From Maribacter sp. MJ134 (GTDB lineage: Bacteria; Bacteroidota; Bacteroidia; Flavobacteriales; Flavobacteriaceae), in NCBI RefSeq assembly GCF_003970695.1, contig NZ_CP034570.1, positions 310,001 through 374,000 of the forward strand: a stretch of DNA of 64,000 nucleotides, read 5' to 3'. Shown here piece after piece: positions 25,504-34,866 of the stretch. The notes beneath the pieces were generated by a model. The model had not been told where the DNA came from, searched no databases, and saw only the letters and a list, made by a program, of their open reading frames with translations. The position numbers were made by a program, and so were the translations under genes. Within the stretch, counting starts at the first letter, position 1. Each line of letters starts with the position of its first letter.

Positions 25504-27364
25504 CAAAAAATATATTAAATTTAGTACCCTGACCGACTTTACTTTCTACCGTAATTCTACCGCCCATCGCCTCAATCTGGTTCTTTGTAATATACAGGCC
25601 TATACCTCTAGCATCCTCATGAGTATGAAAGGTTTTGTACATGCCAAATAGTTTGTTTCCGTATTTTTTTAAATCTATGCCTAGTCCGTTATCCTCAATG
25701 CTTAATAAAGTTTGTTTATCACGTTTGCTTACGCTCAATGTTAGTTTAGGATCACGTTCTGGATGCTTGTACTTTATACCGTTAGTTATAAAGTTAAGGA
25801 TGATACTTTCTAAATAAGATGGCACCACATTTACCTTAAGATTTTTTGGAATGTTGGTAATGATCTGTGCTTTATTGTTCAATAGGAATCCAGATAATGT
25901 TTGTTTTACCTTAGTGACCGTCTGTAATACCTTCGTAGGTTCTTTTTTGATATTAACGTTAGAACTTATGGCTACCACTTCGTTGAGATTATCCAAGGTT
26001 TCCAATAGATTTCCAGAAGCACTCATGAGCATTTTAAGGATGCCCTCTTTTTCTTTTTCGTTGGTTTCTTCGACTAAAAAGTTTAAAAGCATTGAAAAAT
26101 TGGCCGAATGAGATCTTAAGTTGTGGGATACAATGTGAGCAAAGTTTATTAATTTTTTATTCTGTTGTGATGTTACGTTAATCAGGTTTCTGAGTTCTTT
26201 TTCTTTCTGTTTTATATCTGTGATATCCAAACTAATGCCTACGAGTCCGTAGGAGTTTCCTAAATGGTCTATTAGCGGTATTTTTGAGCTTAAGAATGCA
26301 GTTTCTGAACCGTCTTTTCTAATATTTACCGTCTCCTTACTAATTATTGGTTTTAAGGTCTGCAAAACCCTTAAATCTTCTTCCCTTGATAAAATTGCAC
26401 TCTTGTCAGGATACAGGTCAAAATCGCTTTTACCTAAAATTTCTTTTGGATCCTCTATTCCGAGATAGTCACATTCCGCCTTATTTACGAGAATCTTTCT
26501 GGATTCCGTGTCTTTTATATATACATTTAGCGGAAGATTGTCTATTAAGGTCTTTAGAAGCTTTTCATTGTTTTTGGTTTCTAAATTGGAAAGTACTTGT
26601 TCGTCAATGTCCTGAAAGGTCCCCATTAAACTAATCAGCTTCCTTTTTCTGTAGATAGCTTTTCCTGCAGCCCTTACCCATTTCTCAGAGCCATTTGCAG
26701 TTATAATCTGCAGCTTTAGGTTCCAAGGAGTTCCTTTTTCCATCGCCTCAAAAACGGCCATGGAAATAGCATTTCTACTATGACCCTCTTTGTAAAAATT
26801 TATACTTGTCTCAATGTTAGGCTCATAACTTGGTTCTACTTCGTGAATAGCTTTTGTCATACTACACCATTGAACGGTATTTTCAATGACATTATATTCC
26901 CAACTACCAATTTGAGATATTTCTGATTGATGTTTTAGGAGTGATTCCGCTCTATCACGTTTAAGTTCGCTAACGATCATTTCTGTGATATCATTGGACT
27001 GGATGATGGCGCCAACTATATTCTCCTTATCATCGTACCAAGATGAGGTAGACCATTCATACCATTTTTCGCATCCATCTTCAAGGACTTTTTCCACCCC
27101 CATGGGGCCTGATTTACCTTGGAAACAATTTTCCAGAACGTTTTTCCATTTGGTGCTGAGTTCTGGTAGCAGTTCAAAAAGGTTTTTCCCATGAATATCT
27201 ACCTCTTCTTTACCAAAGGTATTGACCCACCTATCAGAAGCGTGCGCAATACTAAAGGTCTTATCTATAAAGACCGTTGCACTTGGCAACTGCTTAACTA
27301 GATAGGAAGTGGATAAAGTTGGGGAACCCCTTTTCATTGATTGTATTTTCTTACAATTATACAT
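25490..27364 (-). CDS. PAS-domain sensor histidine kinase (paralogue 1)
   Basis: 624 residues, soluble, with no TM segment. Three PAS domains are at about 18-130, 145-260 (PAC-like WNLKLQIITANGSEKWVRA) and 268-385 (LIDNLPLNVYIKDTESRKI). A dimerisation helix has phospho-acceptor His near 412 in FAHIVSHNLRSHSANFS. The HATPase_c domain contains N (FITNGIKYK), G1 (IEDNGLGID) and G2 (ARGIGLYITKNQIEAMGG). It resembles the neighbouring kinase in layout and in the SHNL[RK] H-box. It overlaps the receiver gene and is the likeliest donor for it. A second ATG nine codons in is an alternative start. Confidence 0.92.
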   Translation of the reverse strand: MYNCKKIQSMKRGSPTLSTSYLVKQLPSATVFIDKTFSIAHASDRWVNTFGKEEVDIHGKNLFELLPELSTKWKNVLENCFQGKSGPMGVEKVLEDGCEKWYEWSTSSWYDDKENIVGAIIQSNDITEMIVSELKRDRAESLLKHQSEISQIGSWEYNVIENTVQWCSMTKAIHEVEPSYEPNIETSINFYKEGHSRNAISMAVFEAMEKGTPWNLKLQIITANGSEKWVRAAGKAIYRKRKLISLMGTFQDIDEQVLSNLETKNNEKLLKTLIDNLPLNVYIKDTESRKILVNKAECDYLGIEDPKEILGKSDFDLYPDKSAILSREEDLRVLQTLKPIISKETVNIRKDGSETAFLSSKIPLIDHLGNSYGLVGISLDITDIKQKEKELRNLINVTSQQNKKLINFAHIVSHNLRSHSANFSMLLNFLVEETNEKEKEGILKMLMSASGNLLETLDNLNEVVAISSNVNIKKEPTKVLQTVTKVKQTLSGFLLNNKAQIITNIPKNLKVNVVPSYLESIILNFITNGIKYKHPERDPKLTLSVSKRDKQTLLSIEDNGLGIDLKKYGNKLFGMYKTFHTHEDARGIGLYITKNQIEAMGGRITVESKVGQGTKFNIFFDDKN

Positions 27365-27425
27365 TAATAGTACTACTTTCTATAGAATTTGTTGCGAAAC
27401 GTATCATTGTTGTTGTAAAGGGTGG

Positions 27426-29264
27426 TTATGAATTGCTGAAAGATATTTTAAAAATTGTCCCTTGTCCCAAAGTACTTGTAGCGCTGATTTTGCCATTCAT
27501 GGATTCAATCTGTTGTTTGGTTATGTATAGTCCAATTCCATTGCCCTTGTTTTCTTTATGGAATGTCTGGTATAGTCCAAAGAGTTTATCTCCAAATTTT
27601 TCCATATCCAGTCCTACGCCATTATCCTCTATGCTTAAGGTGGTATATGCCTTTGTTTTTTGAACACTTAAGATAATGATCGGTGCTTTATCTTTCTTTT
27701 TGTACTTAATGGCATTGGTCAAACAATTCGTAAGAATACTATCTAAGTATGCAGGTAAAGCTTTTACCTTAATACTATCGGGAATCTCATTTATAATCTT
27801 ACCGTTATTTTGTTTTAAAAGTCCCATAAGATTCTGCTCTACATGGAAGATGTGTTCGTTCAAAGAAATATTTTTTTTCTCTTGGTTGGCATTAGTTTTT
27901 ATGGCAAAAACTTCTCTTAACCTTTTTATAGTTTCAGACAAGTTATCCGAGGCGTTGAAAAGCATTTCCGTTAATTTCTTGCGCTCGCTTTCACCGACTT
28001 CTTTATCTAAAAAGTTTAGGAGAAGAGAAAAATTAGTGGCATGTGCCTTCAAATTATGGGATACCATATGAGCAAAATTCAGCAGGTGCTCATTCTTTTC
28101 GGTAGCATCGTCAAGAAGCCCTTTAATTCTTTTTTCTTTTTCTATTTCTGGCGTAATATTTTCAATTGTAGTAAGCACATTAAAACCTCCGGAAAAAGTT
28201 TCGATTCTTTTACCTGATAGTCGTAAGGTTAATTTTTTTCCATCTTTATTGTAAAACACTGTTTCTATAGCCTTGAACGCTCCCTTATTCTTAAGCTGTT
28301 TTGCTAAGTTGATACTGCGTTTTTTTAAGGAATCACTTATAAAAGCTTTGAACGTCTTTCCCTTAAAATAGCTAGTCTCGTATCCGGCTAATTTTGCAAA
28401 GGCATCATTTGCCGCAATAATACTACCTGTCTTAAAATCACTAAGGATCAATCCAAAAGTAACTTGGTCAAAAAAGGTGTTTTGATGCCGTTCTAATTTG
28501 TTCAACGATTGCTCATACGTAGCGGTAATATCTTGTACGGTACCAATAACACGTATGCAAACGCCATCTTTATACTTTGGTCTTCCAATAGAATTTACCC
28601 AAATGGTTTTCCCGTCTCCTCGTTTTAATTGTAAATTTTCGTTCCAGGGCTTACCCTTAGTTATGGCGTGCTGTACCCTTTCCTTAATTGTATCTCTTGA
28701 GGTCCCTTGTACGTAGTAGGCTAATGCACTATTTAAGGTGGGTTCAAAATCTTTACTTACGCCATAGATGGTATGTACTATTGGAGACCATTGCAATTGC
28801 TCTTCGTTAATTAAATATTCCCAACTACCTATTTTAGCTATATTACCTTTCTGGTTTAATATAAGTTTTGTCCGGTTTAATTCTAGCTCTAACTTTCTGC
28901 TTTTGGATATGTTATCTACCTTAAGAATAACGCCGATGATATTACCGTAACCGTCTTTCCACGGGTTCAGGTCCCAAACAAGATTATTTTCTGGATTCTT
29001 TGCGTTAGTCTGATTATCAATAATTTTGATATCCTTTAAACCATCAACGCAATATTTTAATTTCGTATCCCAATCTTTTGAAAATCTAGGGAACAGGTCA
29101 TACAGATTGAGCCCGATGGCATCACTCTGAGAAAAGTCGAATTTTTTTAACCAATTTGGTGATGCACTTACCAAATTATAATTGGTATCGACAAGGGCAA
29201 TGGCAGTAGGGATTTGTTGAATCCAGTCAGAGGAAAAAGAAAGGTTGGTTTTGGCACTAATCAT
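27426..29264 (-). CDS. PAS-domain sensor histidine kinase (paralogue 2)
   Basis: 612 residues, soluble. PAS domains are at about 15-125, 140-250 (WNENLQLKRGDGKTIWVNSIG) and 255-375 (FFDQVTFGLILSDFKTGSI). The H-box is FAHMVSHNLKAHATNFSLLL with His near 403. HATPase_c has NCLTNAIKYKKKD, SIEDNGVGLDMEKF and GNGIGLYITKQQIESMNG. Domain order and many segments match the 25490-27364 kinase, so the two look like a tandem duplication. It lies 61 bases upstream in the same direction. The signal is unknown; cytoplasmic PAS input (redox, ligand or light) is possible. Confidence 0.92.
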   Translation of the reverse strand: MISAKTNLSFSSDWIQQIPTAIALVDTNYNLVSASPNWLKKFDFSQSDAIGLNLYDLFPRFSKDWDTKLKYCVDGLKDIKIIDNQTNAKNPENNLVWDLNPWKDGYGNIIGVILKVDNISKSRKLELELNRTKLILNQKGNIAKIGSWEYLINEEQLQWSPIVHTIYGVSKDFEPTLNSALAYYVQGTSRDTIKERVQHAITKGKPWNENLQLKRGDGKTIWVNSIGRPKYKDGVCIRVIGTVQDITATYEQSLNKLERHQNTFFDQVTFGLILSDFKTGSIIAANDAFAKLAGYETSYFKGKTFKAFISDSLKKRSINLAKQLKNKGAFKAIETVFYNKDGKKLTLRLSGKRIETFSGGFNVLTTIENITPEIEKEKRIKGLLDDATEKNEHLLNFAHMVSHNLKAHATNFSLLLNFLDKEVGESERKKLTEMLFNASDNLSETIKRLREVFAIKTNANQEKKNISLNEHIFHVEQNLMGLLKQNNGKIINEIPDSIKVKALPAYLDSILTNCLTNAIKYKKKDKAPIIILSVQKTKAYTTLSIEDNGVGLDMEKFGDKLFGLYQTFHKENKGNGIGLYITKQQIESMNGKISATSTLGQGTIFKISFSNS

Positions 29265-29382
29265 AATAACGAAGAATTTTCTTACGAATTTATATGGTTA
29301 TTCCTTTTATGGTATCAGAATTGTTGTAAATTATCAATAAAGTGTTGTTGATAAGTGATTATGTGTGGTGAAGTGATTAAAA

Positions 29383-29841
29383 CTATTGCTCTGTCCTTAC
29401 GGAATTAGGGACTAAACCAGTGTAATCTCCATTATTCCTTATAACATCCCTTACAATAGAAGAGCTGATATAAGATTTTCCGGAAGAAGTTAATAGGAAT
29501 ACGGTTTCTATCTCGGACAATTTTCTGTTGGTATGGGCAATAGCTTTTTCAAATTCAAAATCTCCTGGATTACGTAATCCTCTAAGAATATAATTTGCAT
29601 TAACTTTTTGACAGAAATCTACCGTAAGCCCTTCATAAGTTAGCACTTTTACATTGGGTTGGTCTTTGAATGCTTCCACTATAAAATTCATGCGCTCTTC
29701 TAGAGAGAACATATACTTTTTGTCCGCGTTTTTCCCGATAGCGATAATGAGTTCGTCAAATAAAGGTATACCTCTCATAATAATATCATGATGTCCCAAG
29801 GTTAATGGGTCAAAGGAACCTGGAAAAATTGCACGTCTCAT
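29383..29841 (-). CDS. coaD: Phosphopantetheine adenylyltransferase
   Basis: 152 residues. Penultimate CoA step: 4'-phosphopantetheine plus ATP gives dephospho-CoA. The nucleotidyltransferase T-x-GH motif sits in PGSFDPLTLGHHDII; RGLRNPGDFEFEKAIAH and the ISSS-x2-R segment YISSSIVRDV complete the signature. 18 bases after ddl in the same direction, so probably an operon. ATG at 29841. Confidence 0.95.
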   Translation of the reverse strand: MRRAIFPGSFDPLTLGHHDIIMRGIPLFDELIIAIGKNADKKYMFSLEERMNFIVEAFKDQPNVKVLTYEGLTVDFCQKVNANYILRGLRNPGDFEFEKAIAHTNRKLSEIETVFLLTSSGKSYISSSIVRDVIRNNGDYTGLVPNSVRTEQ

Positions 29842-29859
29842 GATTTAAAGGTAGTTATT

Positions 29860-30834
29860 TTAGGACAAAACTTCGTTTATAGCATTTTCAAAAAGTTCGG
29901 CAAGATGTATTCCCGCTTCTTTTGCCTGTTGCGGTAATATGCTTTCCGTGGTCAGCCCCGGAGTAGTGTTCATTTCTAGCAGAAAAGGTTCGTTGCCAAT
30001 GAAGATAAATTCACTTCGCGAAAAACCTGTCATTTTTAAGACATCGTAAATGGTCTGTGCGCTCTGTCTTACATTTTCTTCCTGCTCCTTTGAAATTCTT
30101 GCTGGAGTAATTTCCGTAGACTTTCCTTCGTACTTCGCTTCGTAGTCAAAAAAATCATTTTCAGTAACAATCTCGGTAATTGGTAAGACTTTAGTTTTCC
30201 CTTCATATTTTATGACTCCGACAGACACTTCCGTTCCCGATAAAAAGCCTTCTATAATAATTTCGTCATCTTCCTTATATGCAATGCTTATTGCCTTTGC
30301 CAGTTCTTCCTTCTTGTATACCTTAGAAATACCATAACTGCTCCCGGATTTATTTGCCTTAACAAAACATGGTAGTTTCACCTTTTCAATAATGGCATCT
30401 TCGTTGATTTCATCTCCCTTGTTAAGGTAATAAGATGGTGCGCACTTAATGCCATATGGTTTTAGTACACTTAGTAAATCTCTTTTGTTAAAGGTTAGTG
30501 CAGCTTGGTAAAAACCACAAGAAGTTTGAGGTATGCCCAGAAGTTCAAAATAGGCCTGCATAAGACCATCTTCTCCAGGAGTGCCATGGACGGCGTTGAA
30601 GATACAATCAAAAGTAACCCTTGTGTCGTTAATCGTTAAGGAGAAATCATGTTTGTTCACAGGGTGTTCGTTGTCATCGTCATCTACATGAACCCATTTT
30701 TCCTTTAAGATATGTATGCGGTAAGGACTAAATTTTGTTTTATCCAAATAATCATAAACAACGCTTCCGCTTTTTAATGAAATTTTAAACTCGCTAGAGT
30801 AGCCGCCCATGATGATACCTATAGTCTTTTTCAT
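29860..30834 (-). CDS. ddl: D-alanine--D-alanine ligase
   Basis: 324 residues. Joins two D-Ala for the peptidoglycan stem. ATP-grasp motifs: GGYSSEFKISLKSG at the N-terminus, HGTPGEDGLMQAYFE, and LPCFVKANKSGSSYGISKV, followed by EFIFIGNEPFLLEMNTTPGLTTESILP. The last segment holds the Mg-binding Glu/Asn. First gene of ddl-coaD (minus), divergent from the PASTA gene. Confidence 0.96.
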   Translation of the reverse strand: MKKTIGIIMGGYSSEFKISLKSGSVVYDYLDKTKFSPYRIHILKEKWVHVDDDDNEHPVNKHDFSLTINDTRVTFDCIFNAVHGTPGEDGLMQAYFELLGIPQTSCGFYQAALTFNKRDLLSVLKPYGIKCAPSYYLNKGDEINEDAIIEKVKLPCFVKANKSGSSYGISKVYKKEELAKAISIAYKEDDEIIIEGFLSGTEVSVGVIKYEGKTKVLPITEIVTENDFFDYEAKYEGKSTEITPARISKEQEENVRQSAQTIYDVLKMTGFSRSEFIFIGNEPFLLEMNTTPGLTTESILPQQAKEAGIHLAELFENAINEVLS

Positions 30835-30973
30835 GATAAAGATGTAAGCTATTAATTTAACAAAGATGTGCTTTTCCGATTAAAGAAAAAAGTACTGCCA
30901 GAGCACCTATACCAATAAACGTGTTTGTGTAGTAACTATTAAAATAGAATTCTAATGATAAAAGGGCATTTGT

Positions 30974-30981
30974 TATATTTG
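30974..30981 (+). promoter_or_regulatory. -7 promoter box before the PASTA-rluD genes
   Basis: TATATTTG, an exact consensus match, 18 bases before the ATG at 31000. A TTC rather than TTG lies 20 bases upstream. Confidence 0.45.
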
Positions 30982-30999
30982 TGGCAATAAAAGGATTTC

Positions 31000-31587
31000 A
31001 TGAAGAATTTTCTAAATTTTTTAAAGAGCAAGACTTTTTTGATTCAGTTAGGGCTTTCTATAGTAATGCTTGTAATTTTGATTTTTCTGGTGCTGCGTTG
31101 GTTAGGCAGTACCACTAATCATGGAGAATTTGTGGAAGTTCCCGATTTTGCTAAACTCTCCGTCATGGAGATGCGCAAATCGGTTGAGGATGCTGGATTG
31201 CGCTATGAAGTTTTAGATTCCGCAAACTATAATCCGGATTATCCCCGGTTTTCAATTATAGAGCAGAATCCCGCAGCGGGGACAAAGGTAAAAACGAACC
31301 GAAAAATTTATTTTACTGTTAATCCGTCGGGTTATAAGAAAGTTACGGTTCCTAAAATTATACAGGTTACCAAAAGAAATGCATCTTCAATGCTCAAAGC
31401 TGTTGGTTTAGACGTGCAACGTGTTACTTATATAGACCAATTGGGTAAGGATATGGTGTACTATATAAAATTTAAGGGCAAGGATATTAAACCTGGAGAT
31501 AAACTTCCTAAAACCTCCAAAATAGAATTGGTATGCGGTAACGGTACCATTCCTAACAGCGCCATTATAAAGGCAGACTCAGAATAG
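31000..31587 (+). CDS. PASTA-domain membrane protein
   Basis: 195 residues. One TM segment is at about 13-34 (LIQLGLSIVMLVILIFLVLR), then an exported part with two PASTA domains. The first is at about 42-108 (VPDFAKLSVMEMRKSVEDAG, IIEQNPAAGTKVK); the second at about 113-180 (VPKIIQVTKRNASSMLKAVG, KPGDKLPKTSKIEL). PASTA domains bind muropeptide or beta-lactam-like ligands in PBPs and Ser/Thr kinases; here there is no catalytic domain. Two bases before rluD. Next to ddl on the opposite strand, which suits a wall-related role. Confidence 0.9.
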   Translation: MKNFLNFLKSKTFLIQLGLSIVMLVILIFLVLRWLGSTTNHGEFVEVPDFAKLSVMEMRKSVEDAGLRYEVLDSANYNPDYPRFSIIEQNPAAGTKVKTNRKIYFTVNPSGYKKVTVPKIIQVTKRNASSMLKAVGLDVQRVTYIDQLGKDMVYYIKFKGKDIKPGDKLPKTSKIELVCGNGTIPNSAIIKADSE

Positions 31588-31589
31588 CT

Positions 31590-32615
31590 ATGGCATCCAC
31601 TTCAACCCATGAATTAGATGATGATGAGCTATACGAGCATCATAGTGTATTAGCTTCTAAAGGTCAGGAGCCTTTGCGTGTAGACAAGTTCCTTATGAAC
31701 TTCATTGAAAATGCCACCAGAAATAAAATCCAGAAGGCGGCTAAAGATGGCCATGTTTGGGTCAACGGTGCCATGGTAAAGTCTAATTACAAGGTAAAGG
31801 CAGGTGATGAGGTAAAAGTGCTTTTTGAACATCCTCCACATGAATTTTTGTTGGTGGCCGAGGATATTCCTTTAGACATCATTTATGAGGATGATGTGCT
31901 TTTGGTGGTGAACAAACCGGCAGGCATGGTGGTGCATCCTGGTCACGGAAACTACTCCGGCACTTTAATCAATGCATTGATTCATCACGTAGATAATTTA
32001 CCCGCCAATAGCAGTGAACGTCCTGGTTTAGTTCATAGAATTGATAAGGATACCTCCGGGCTACTGGTCATTGCAAAAACAGAGGCAGCAATGACCCACT
32101 TGTCCAAACAATTTTTTAATAAGACCTCAGAACGCGAGTATGTTGCTTTGGTTTGGGGTAATGTTAACGAAGAAGAAGGGGTTATTGAGGGGCATGTAGG
32201 CCGCAGTCCTAAAAATAGACTGCAAATGCATGTTTTTCCCGAAGGAGAAGAAGGTAAGGAAGCGGTTACCCATTTTAAGGTGATAGAGCGGTTAGGTTAC
32301 GTAACACTTGTATCCTGTAGGCTAGAAACTGGTAGAACCCATCAAATAAGGGTTCATATGAAATATATTGGGCATACCTTGTTCAACGATGAGCGTTACG
32401 GAGGGGATAAGATTTTAAAGGGGACTACATTTACCAAGTATAAACAGTTTGTGGAGAACGCTTTTAAAATATTACCAAGACAGGCACTTCACGCAAAAAC
32501 ACTAGGTTTCGTGCATCCTCTTACCGGAAAACACATGCAATTTGATTCTGAATTACCGCAAGATATGGCCCAATGTATTGAAAAATGGCGGAGCTACGCT
32601 CAAAATAGTATGTAA
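31590..32615 (+). CDS. rluD: Ribosomal large-subunit pseudouridine synthase, RluD type
   Basis: 341 residues. An N-terminal S4 domain is at about 28-85 (LRVDKFLMNFIENATRNKIQ, VKAGDEVKV). The catalytic RluA-family domain has the active-site Asp in LVHRIDKDTSGLLVIAKT, plus VVNKPAGMVVHPGHGN and ETGRTHQIRVHMKYIGH. Expected to modify helix 69 of 23S rRNA. The ATG lies two bases after the PASTA stop, so translation is probably coupled. Confidence 0.92.
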   Translation: MASTSTHELDDDELYEHHSVLASKGQEPLRVDKFLMNFIENATRNKIQKAAKDGHVWVNGAMVKSNYKVKAGDEVKVLFEHPPHEFLLVAEDIPLDIIYEDDVLLVVNKPAGMVVHPGHGNYSGTLINALIHHVDNLPANSSERPGLVHRIDKDTSGLLVIAKTEAAMTHLSKQFFNKTSEREYVALVWGNVNEEEGVIEGHVGRSPKNRLQMHVFPEGEEGKEAVTHFKVIERLGYVTLVSCRLETGRTHQIRVHMKYIGHTLFNDERYGGDKILKGTTFTKYKQFVENAFKILPRQALHAKTLGFVHPLTGKHMQFDSELPQDMAQCIEKWRSYAQNSM

Positions 32616-32712
32616 CATAGTTTTCTCCAATAGGGTCATTGAAACTCTTTTTAGATACCAATAGGTAGTATCCTAAATCTATTTTATTTTTATACTTAAA
32701 TTTAAGTGTCTT

Positions 32713-33474
32713 ATGAAGATTGTAATATCCCCGGCAAAATCGTTGGATTTTGAAAGCGAGTTGCCCACAACTAAATTTACGCAGCCCAATTTTCTTGTGG
32801 AGTCAGAGAAATTGAACAAGGTTTTGATAAAGAAGAAACCGAAGGCATTATCCGAACTAATGTCCATATCTGACAATTTAGCACAATTGAACTGGGAGCG
32901 CAATCAGAAATTTACGGTGCCATTTACACCTAAAAATGCCAGGCCTGCGGTCTTTGCATTTAATGGAGATGTTTATAATGGACTGGACGCTTATTCCATT
33001 CCAGAAGAAAAACTAGATAAATTACAGGACACATTACGTATCTTATCCGGGTTATATGGGGTTCTAAGACCGCTGGATTTAATGCAACCATATAGATTGG
33101 AAATGGGAACCTCTTTGAAGGTTGGAAGAAATAAAAATCTATACGAATTCTGGAAAAAAACCATAACGGAACACTTAAACGAGGAATTGGTAGCGGACGA
33201 ATTGTTTGTAAATCTTGCTAGTAACGAATATTTTGGAGCTGTTGATGCAAAAGCATTAAAAGTACCGGTAATTACCCCTATTTTTAAAGATTGGAAGAAC
33301 GATAAGTTAAAAGTGATTAGCTTTTATGCCAAAAAAGCAAGAGGTTCTATGGTCCGGTACATTTTGGATACCGATGCAAAAACCTTAGAGGATATACAAG
33401 GTTTTGATAGGGACGAATACCAGTTTAGCAAAGCGCACACCTTAAAAGAAAACGAACCTGTTTTTGTACGATAA
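32713..33474 (+). CDS. yaaA: Peroxide stress protein YaaA (DUF328/UPF0246)
   Basis: 253 residues, standard YaaA length. Family motifs are [13 protein letters not shown] at the N-terminus, [31 protein letters not shown] and [12 protein letters not shown]. The C-terminal [11 protein letters not shown] is also conserved. In E. coli the protein lowers free iron during H2O2 stress and binds DNA. Alone on the plus strand with 97 bases upstream; no promoter match seen. Confidence 0.94.
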   Translation: MKIVISPAKSLDFESELPTTKFTQPNFLVESEKLNKVLIKKKPKALSELMSISDNLAQLNWERNQKFTVPFTPKNARPAVFAFNGDVYNGLDAYSIPEEKLDKLQDTLRILSGLYGVLRPLDLMQPYRLEMGTSLKVGRNKNLYEFWKKTITEHLNEELVADELFVNLASNEYFGAVDAKALKVPVITPIFKDWKNDKLKVISFYAKKARGSMVRYILDTDAKTLEDIQGFDRDEYQFSKAHTLKENEPVFVR

Positions 33475-33527
33475 AATAAACTTTTGCGAATACCGTTCTC
33501 CTAGTATACCATAAGAGTAGTTGTGCT

Positions 33528-33893
33528 ATGAGAAAATTGATATTGTCGTTATTAGTTGTTGTTGGTTTGTTTTTTGCTTGTACCGATAGGGATGACGACG
33601 TAAATGCGGTTAATATTCGCATTAAGAATAATACGGAATCCTTGTTCAATGAAGTGTTGATCGTGGAAAATGATACCGTATACGAAAACATTCCCGCTGG
33701 GGAATTTTCTGAGTACATAGAGTTCCAACGAGCGTTCGAGGCTACGGAATTAACTGTAAAAACAGACTCAACCACCTTAACTTATACTCCTTCAGAAGTT
33801 TTTACAGATTCACTACCTATAGGTTTCTATACCTATGAACTCAGTTTTGACGAGGCACAGCAAATAGAACTTACTTTTAGAATAGAATACTAA
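33528..33893 (+). CDS. Small lipoprotein of unknown function
   Basis: 121 residues. Signal II: MRKLILSLLVVVGLFFAC with Cys18, followed by an acidic spacer (TDRDDDVNAV) that resembles the surface-export signal of Bacteroidota lipoproteins. The remaining 90 residues look like one beta-sandwich domain (VNIRIKNNTESLFNEVLIV, IGFYTYELSFDEAQ). I recognise no catalytic motif. Convergent with the bTHX gene, two bases apart. Confidence 0.82.
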   Translation: MRKLILSLLVVVGLFFACTDRDDDVNAVNIRIKNNTESLFNEVLIVENDTVYENIPAGEFSEYIEFQRAFEATELTVKTDSTTLTYTPSEVFTDSLPIGFYTYELSFDEAQQIELTFRIEY

Positions 33894-33894
33894 A

Positions 33895-34023
33895 TCACTT
33901 CTTTTTAACGGTTTTTATCTTTTCCTCTACCGTAGGTCTTCTCTTAATTTTTCTTGGCCTTCTTGCACCATAAGAGTTATTGGCTATTTTTCCTTTCCTT
34001 GATTTTTTATCTCCCTTCCCCAT
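33895..34023 (-). CDS. Small ribosomal protein bTHX
   Basis: 42 residues, easily overlooked. From the ATG at 34023: MGKGDKKSRKGKI, then ANNSYGARRPRKIKRRP, ending in a Lys-rich tail, stop TGA at 33897-33895. This is the Thx/bTHX pattern: GKGDKK-[ST]-[RK]-[RK]-GKI, a SYG turn and RP-[RK]-K. In Thermus the protein sits in a cavity of the 30S head; it is common in Bacteroidota. Isoelectric character is extremely basic, as expected for an rRNA-binding peptide. It lies between the lipoprotein (convergent) and the UDG-fold gene (divergent). Confidence 0.9.
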   Translation of the reverse strand: MGKGDKKSRKGKIANNSYGARRPRKIKRRPTVEEKIKTVKKK

Positions 34024-34155
34024 TCCTTTTTATTTTAAGTTGCATAAAGCGGAAGGCAAAAAACCTTTCACGTTACTATTGTATTAAAGTTAGTAAATTC
34101 GGGTTTAATTTTGGTGAAAATTCCGTTCTCATCTTTCAATTAAATAATTTTAACC

Positions 34156-34815
34156 GTGTTTCAACATATACATCCTTATGAACCGTTTTTATTTCCTGAG
34201 GCTACCAAACTCATTGTAGGCACCTTACCTCCACCACGCTTTACTACTGGCGATTTAAAACCAGAAGATGTAGATTTTTGTTACGGGAGTAAAAACGGAC
34301 AGCTTTGGCCAATTTTGGATATAATTTTCGACTTGGGGTTGAAGTATGAAACTACGGAATTTGCAGCTCAGCAGCGAAAGGCATTTTTAGTGAAGTATAA
34401 AATAGGAGTTTGTGATATTGTGGCGAGTGCGGAGCGCGATAAAGTGGATGCTTCGGACCTGGGTATGCAAAACACTACTTTGAGAAATATTCTCGGGTAT
34501 TTGGAACGGTATCCCGCAGTAGATACACTGCTCTTTACTGGAGGAAATAGTAAAAATGGTCCAGAATATTTCTTTAGAAGACATCTCAAAGAAAATGGTC
34601 TTGCGCTGCAGGTAGTCTCGAACGTAGTGCCAAGGATTCATACATTTACGCATCCAAAGACAAAGAAACACCTGAAAACGGTTTCGTTAACGGCACCTTC
34701 TGGAGCGGCCAACAGAGCAGTGGGCAGTTTAGATTTATATAAAAAATTAAAGATCAAAAATCCTGATTTCAATACCTTGGATTTTAGGGTGATGCAATAC
34801 AGGGAATTTTTTTAA
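34156..34815 (+). CDS. Uracil-DNA glycosylase-superfamily protein
   Basis: 219 residues, GTG start at 34156 (no in-frame ATG before the conserved start). The core reads KLIVGTLPPPRFTTG near 18 and FCYGSKNGQLWPILD near 45, matching the UDG-fold pattern (active-site loop after the first strand, then YG-x-x-x-N-x-FW). VDTLLFTGGNSKNGPE and a C-terminal segment with SLTAPSGAANRAVG replace the usual HPS loop. The family includes base-excision glycosylases acting on U, hypoxanthine or mismatches, but the substrate is not assignable. Followed 51 bases later by a methyltransferase gene. Confidence 0.75.
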   Translation: MFQHIHPYEPFLFPEATKLIVGTLPPPRFTTGDLKPEDVDFCYGSKNGQLWPILDIIFDLGLKYETTEFAAQQRKAFLVKYKIGVCDIVASAERDKVDASDLGMQNTTLRNILGYLERYPAVDTLLFTGGNSKNGPEYFFRRHLKENGLALQVVSNVVPRIHTFTHPKTKKHLKTVSLTAPSGAANRAVGSLDLYKKLKIKNPDFNTLDFRVMQYREFF

Positions 34816-34866
34816 AATCATGATGAATTATCTCCTTATGGTATGATTCATAGACCATCATTTTAA

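Noticed and set aside
34024-34155. Riboswitch or other structured RNA between the bTHX gene and the UDG-fold gene
   Set aside because: No stable stem or known motif seen; the region is simply AT-rich and probably holds promoters.
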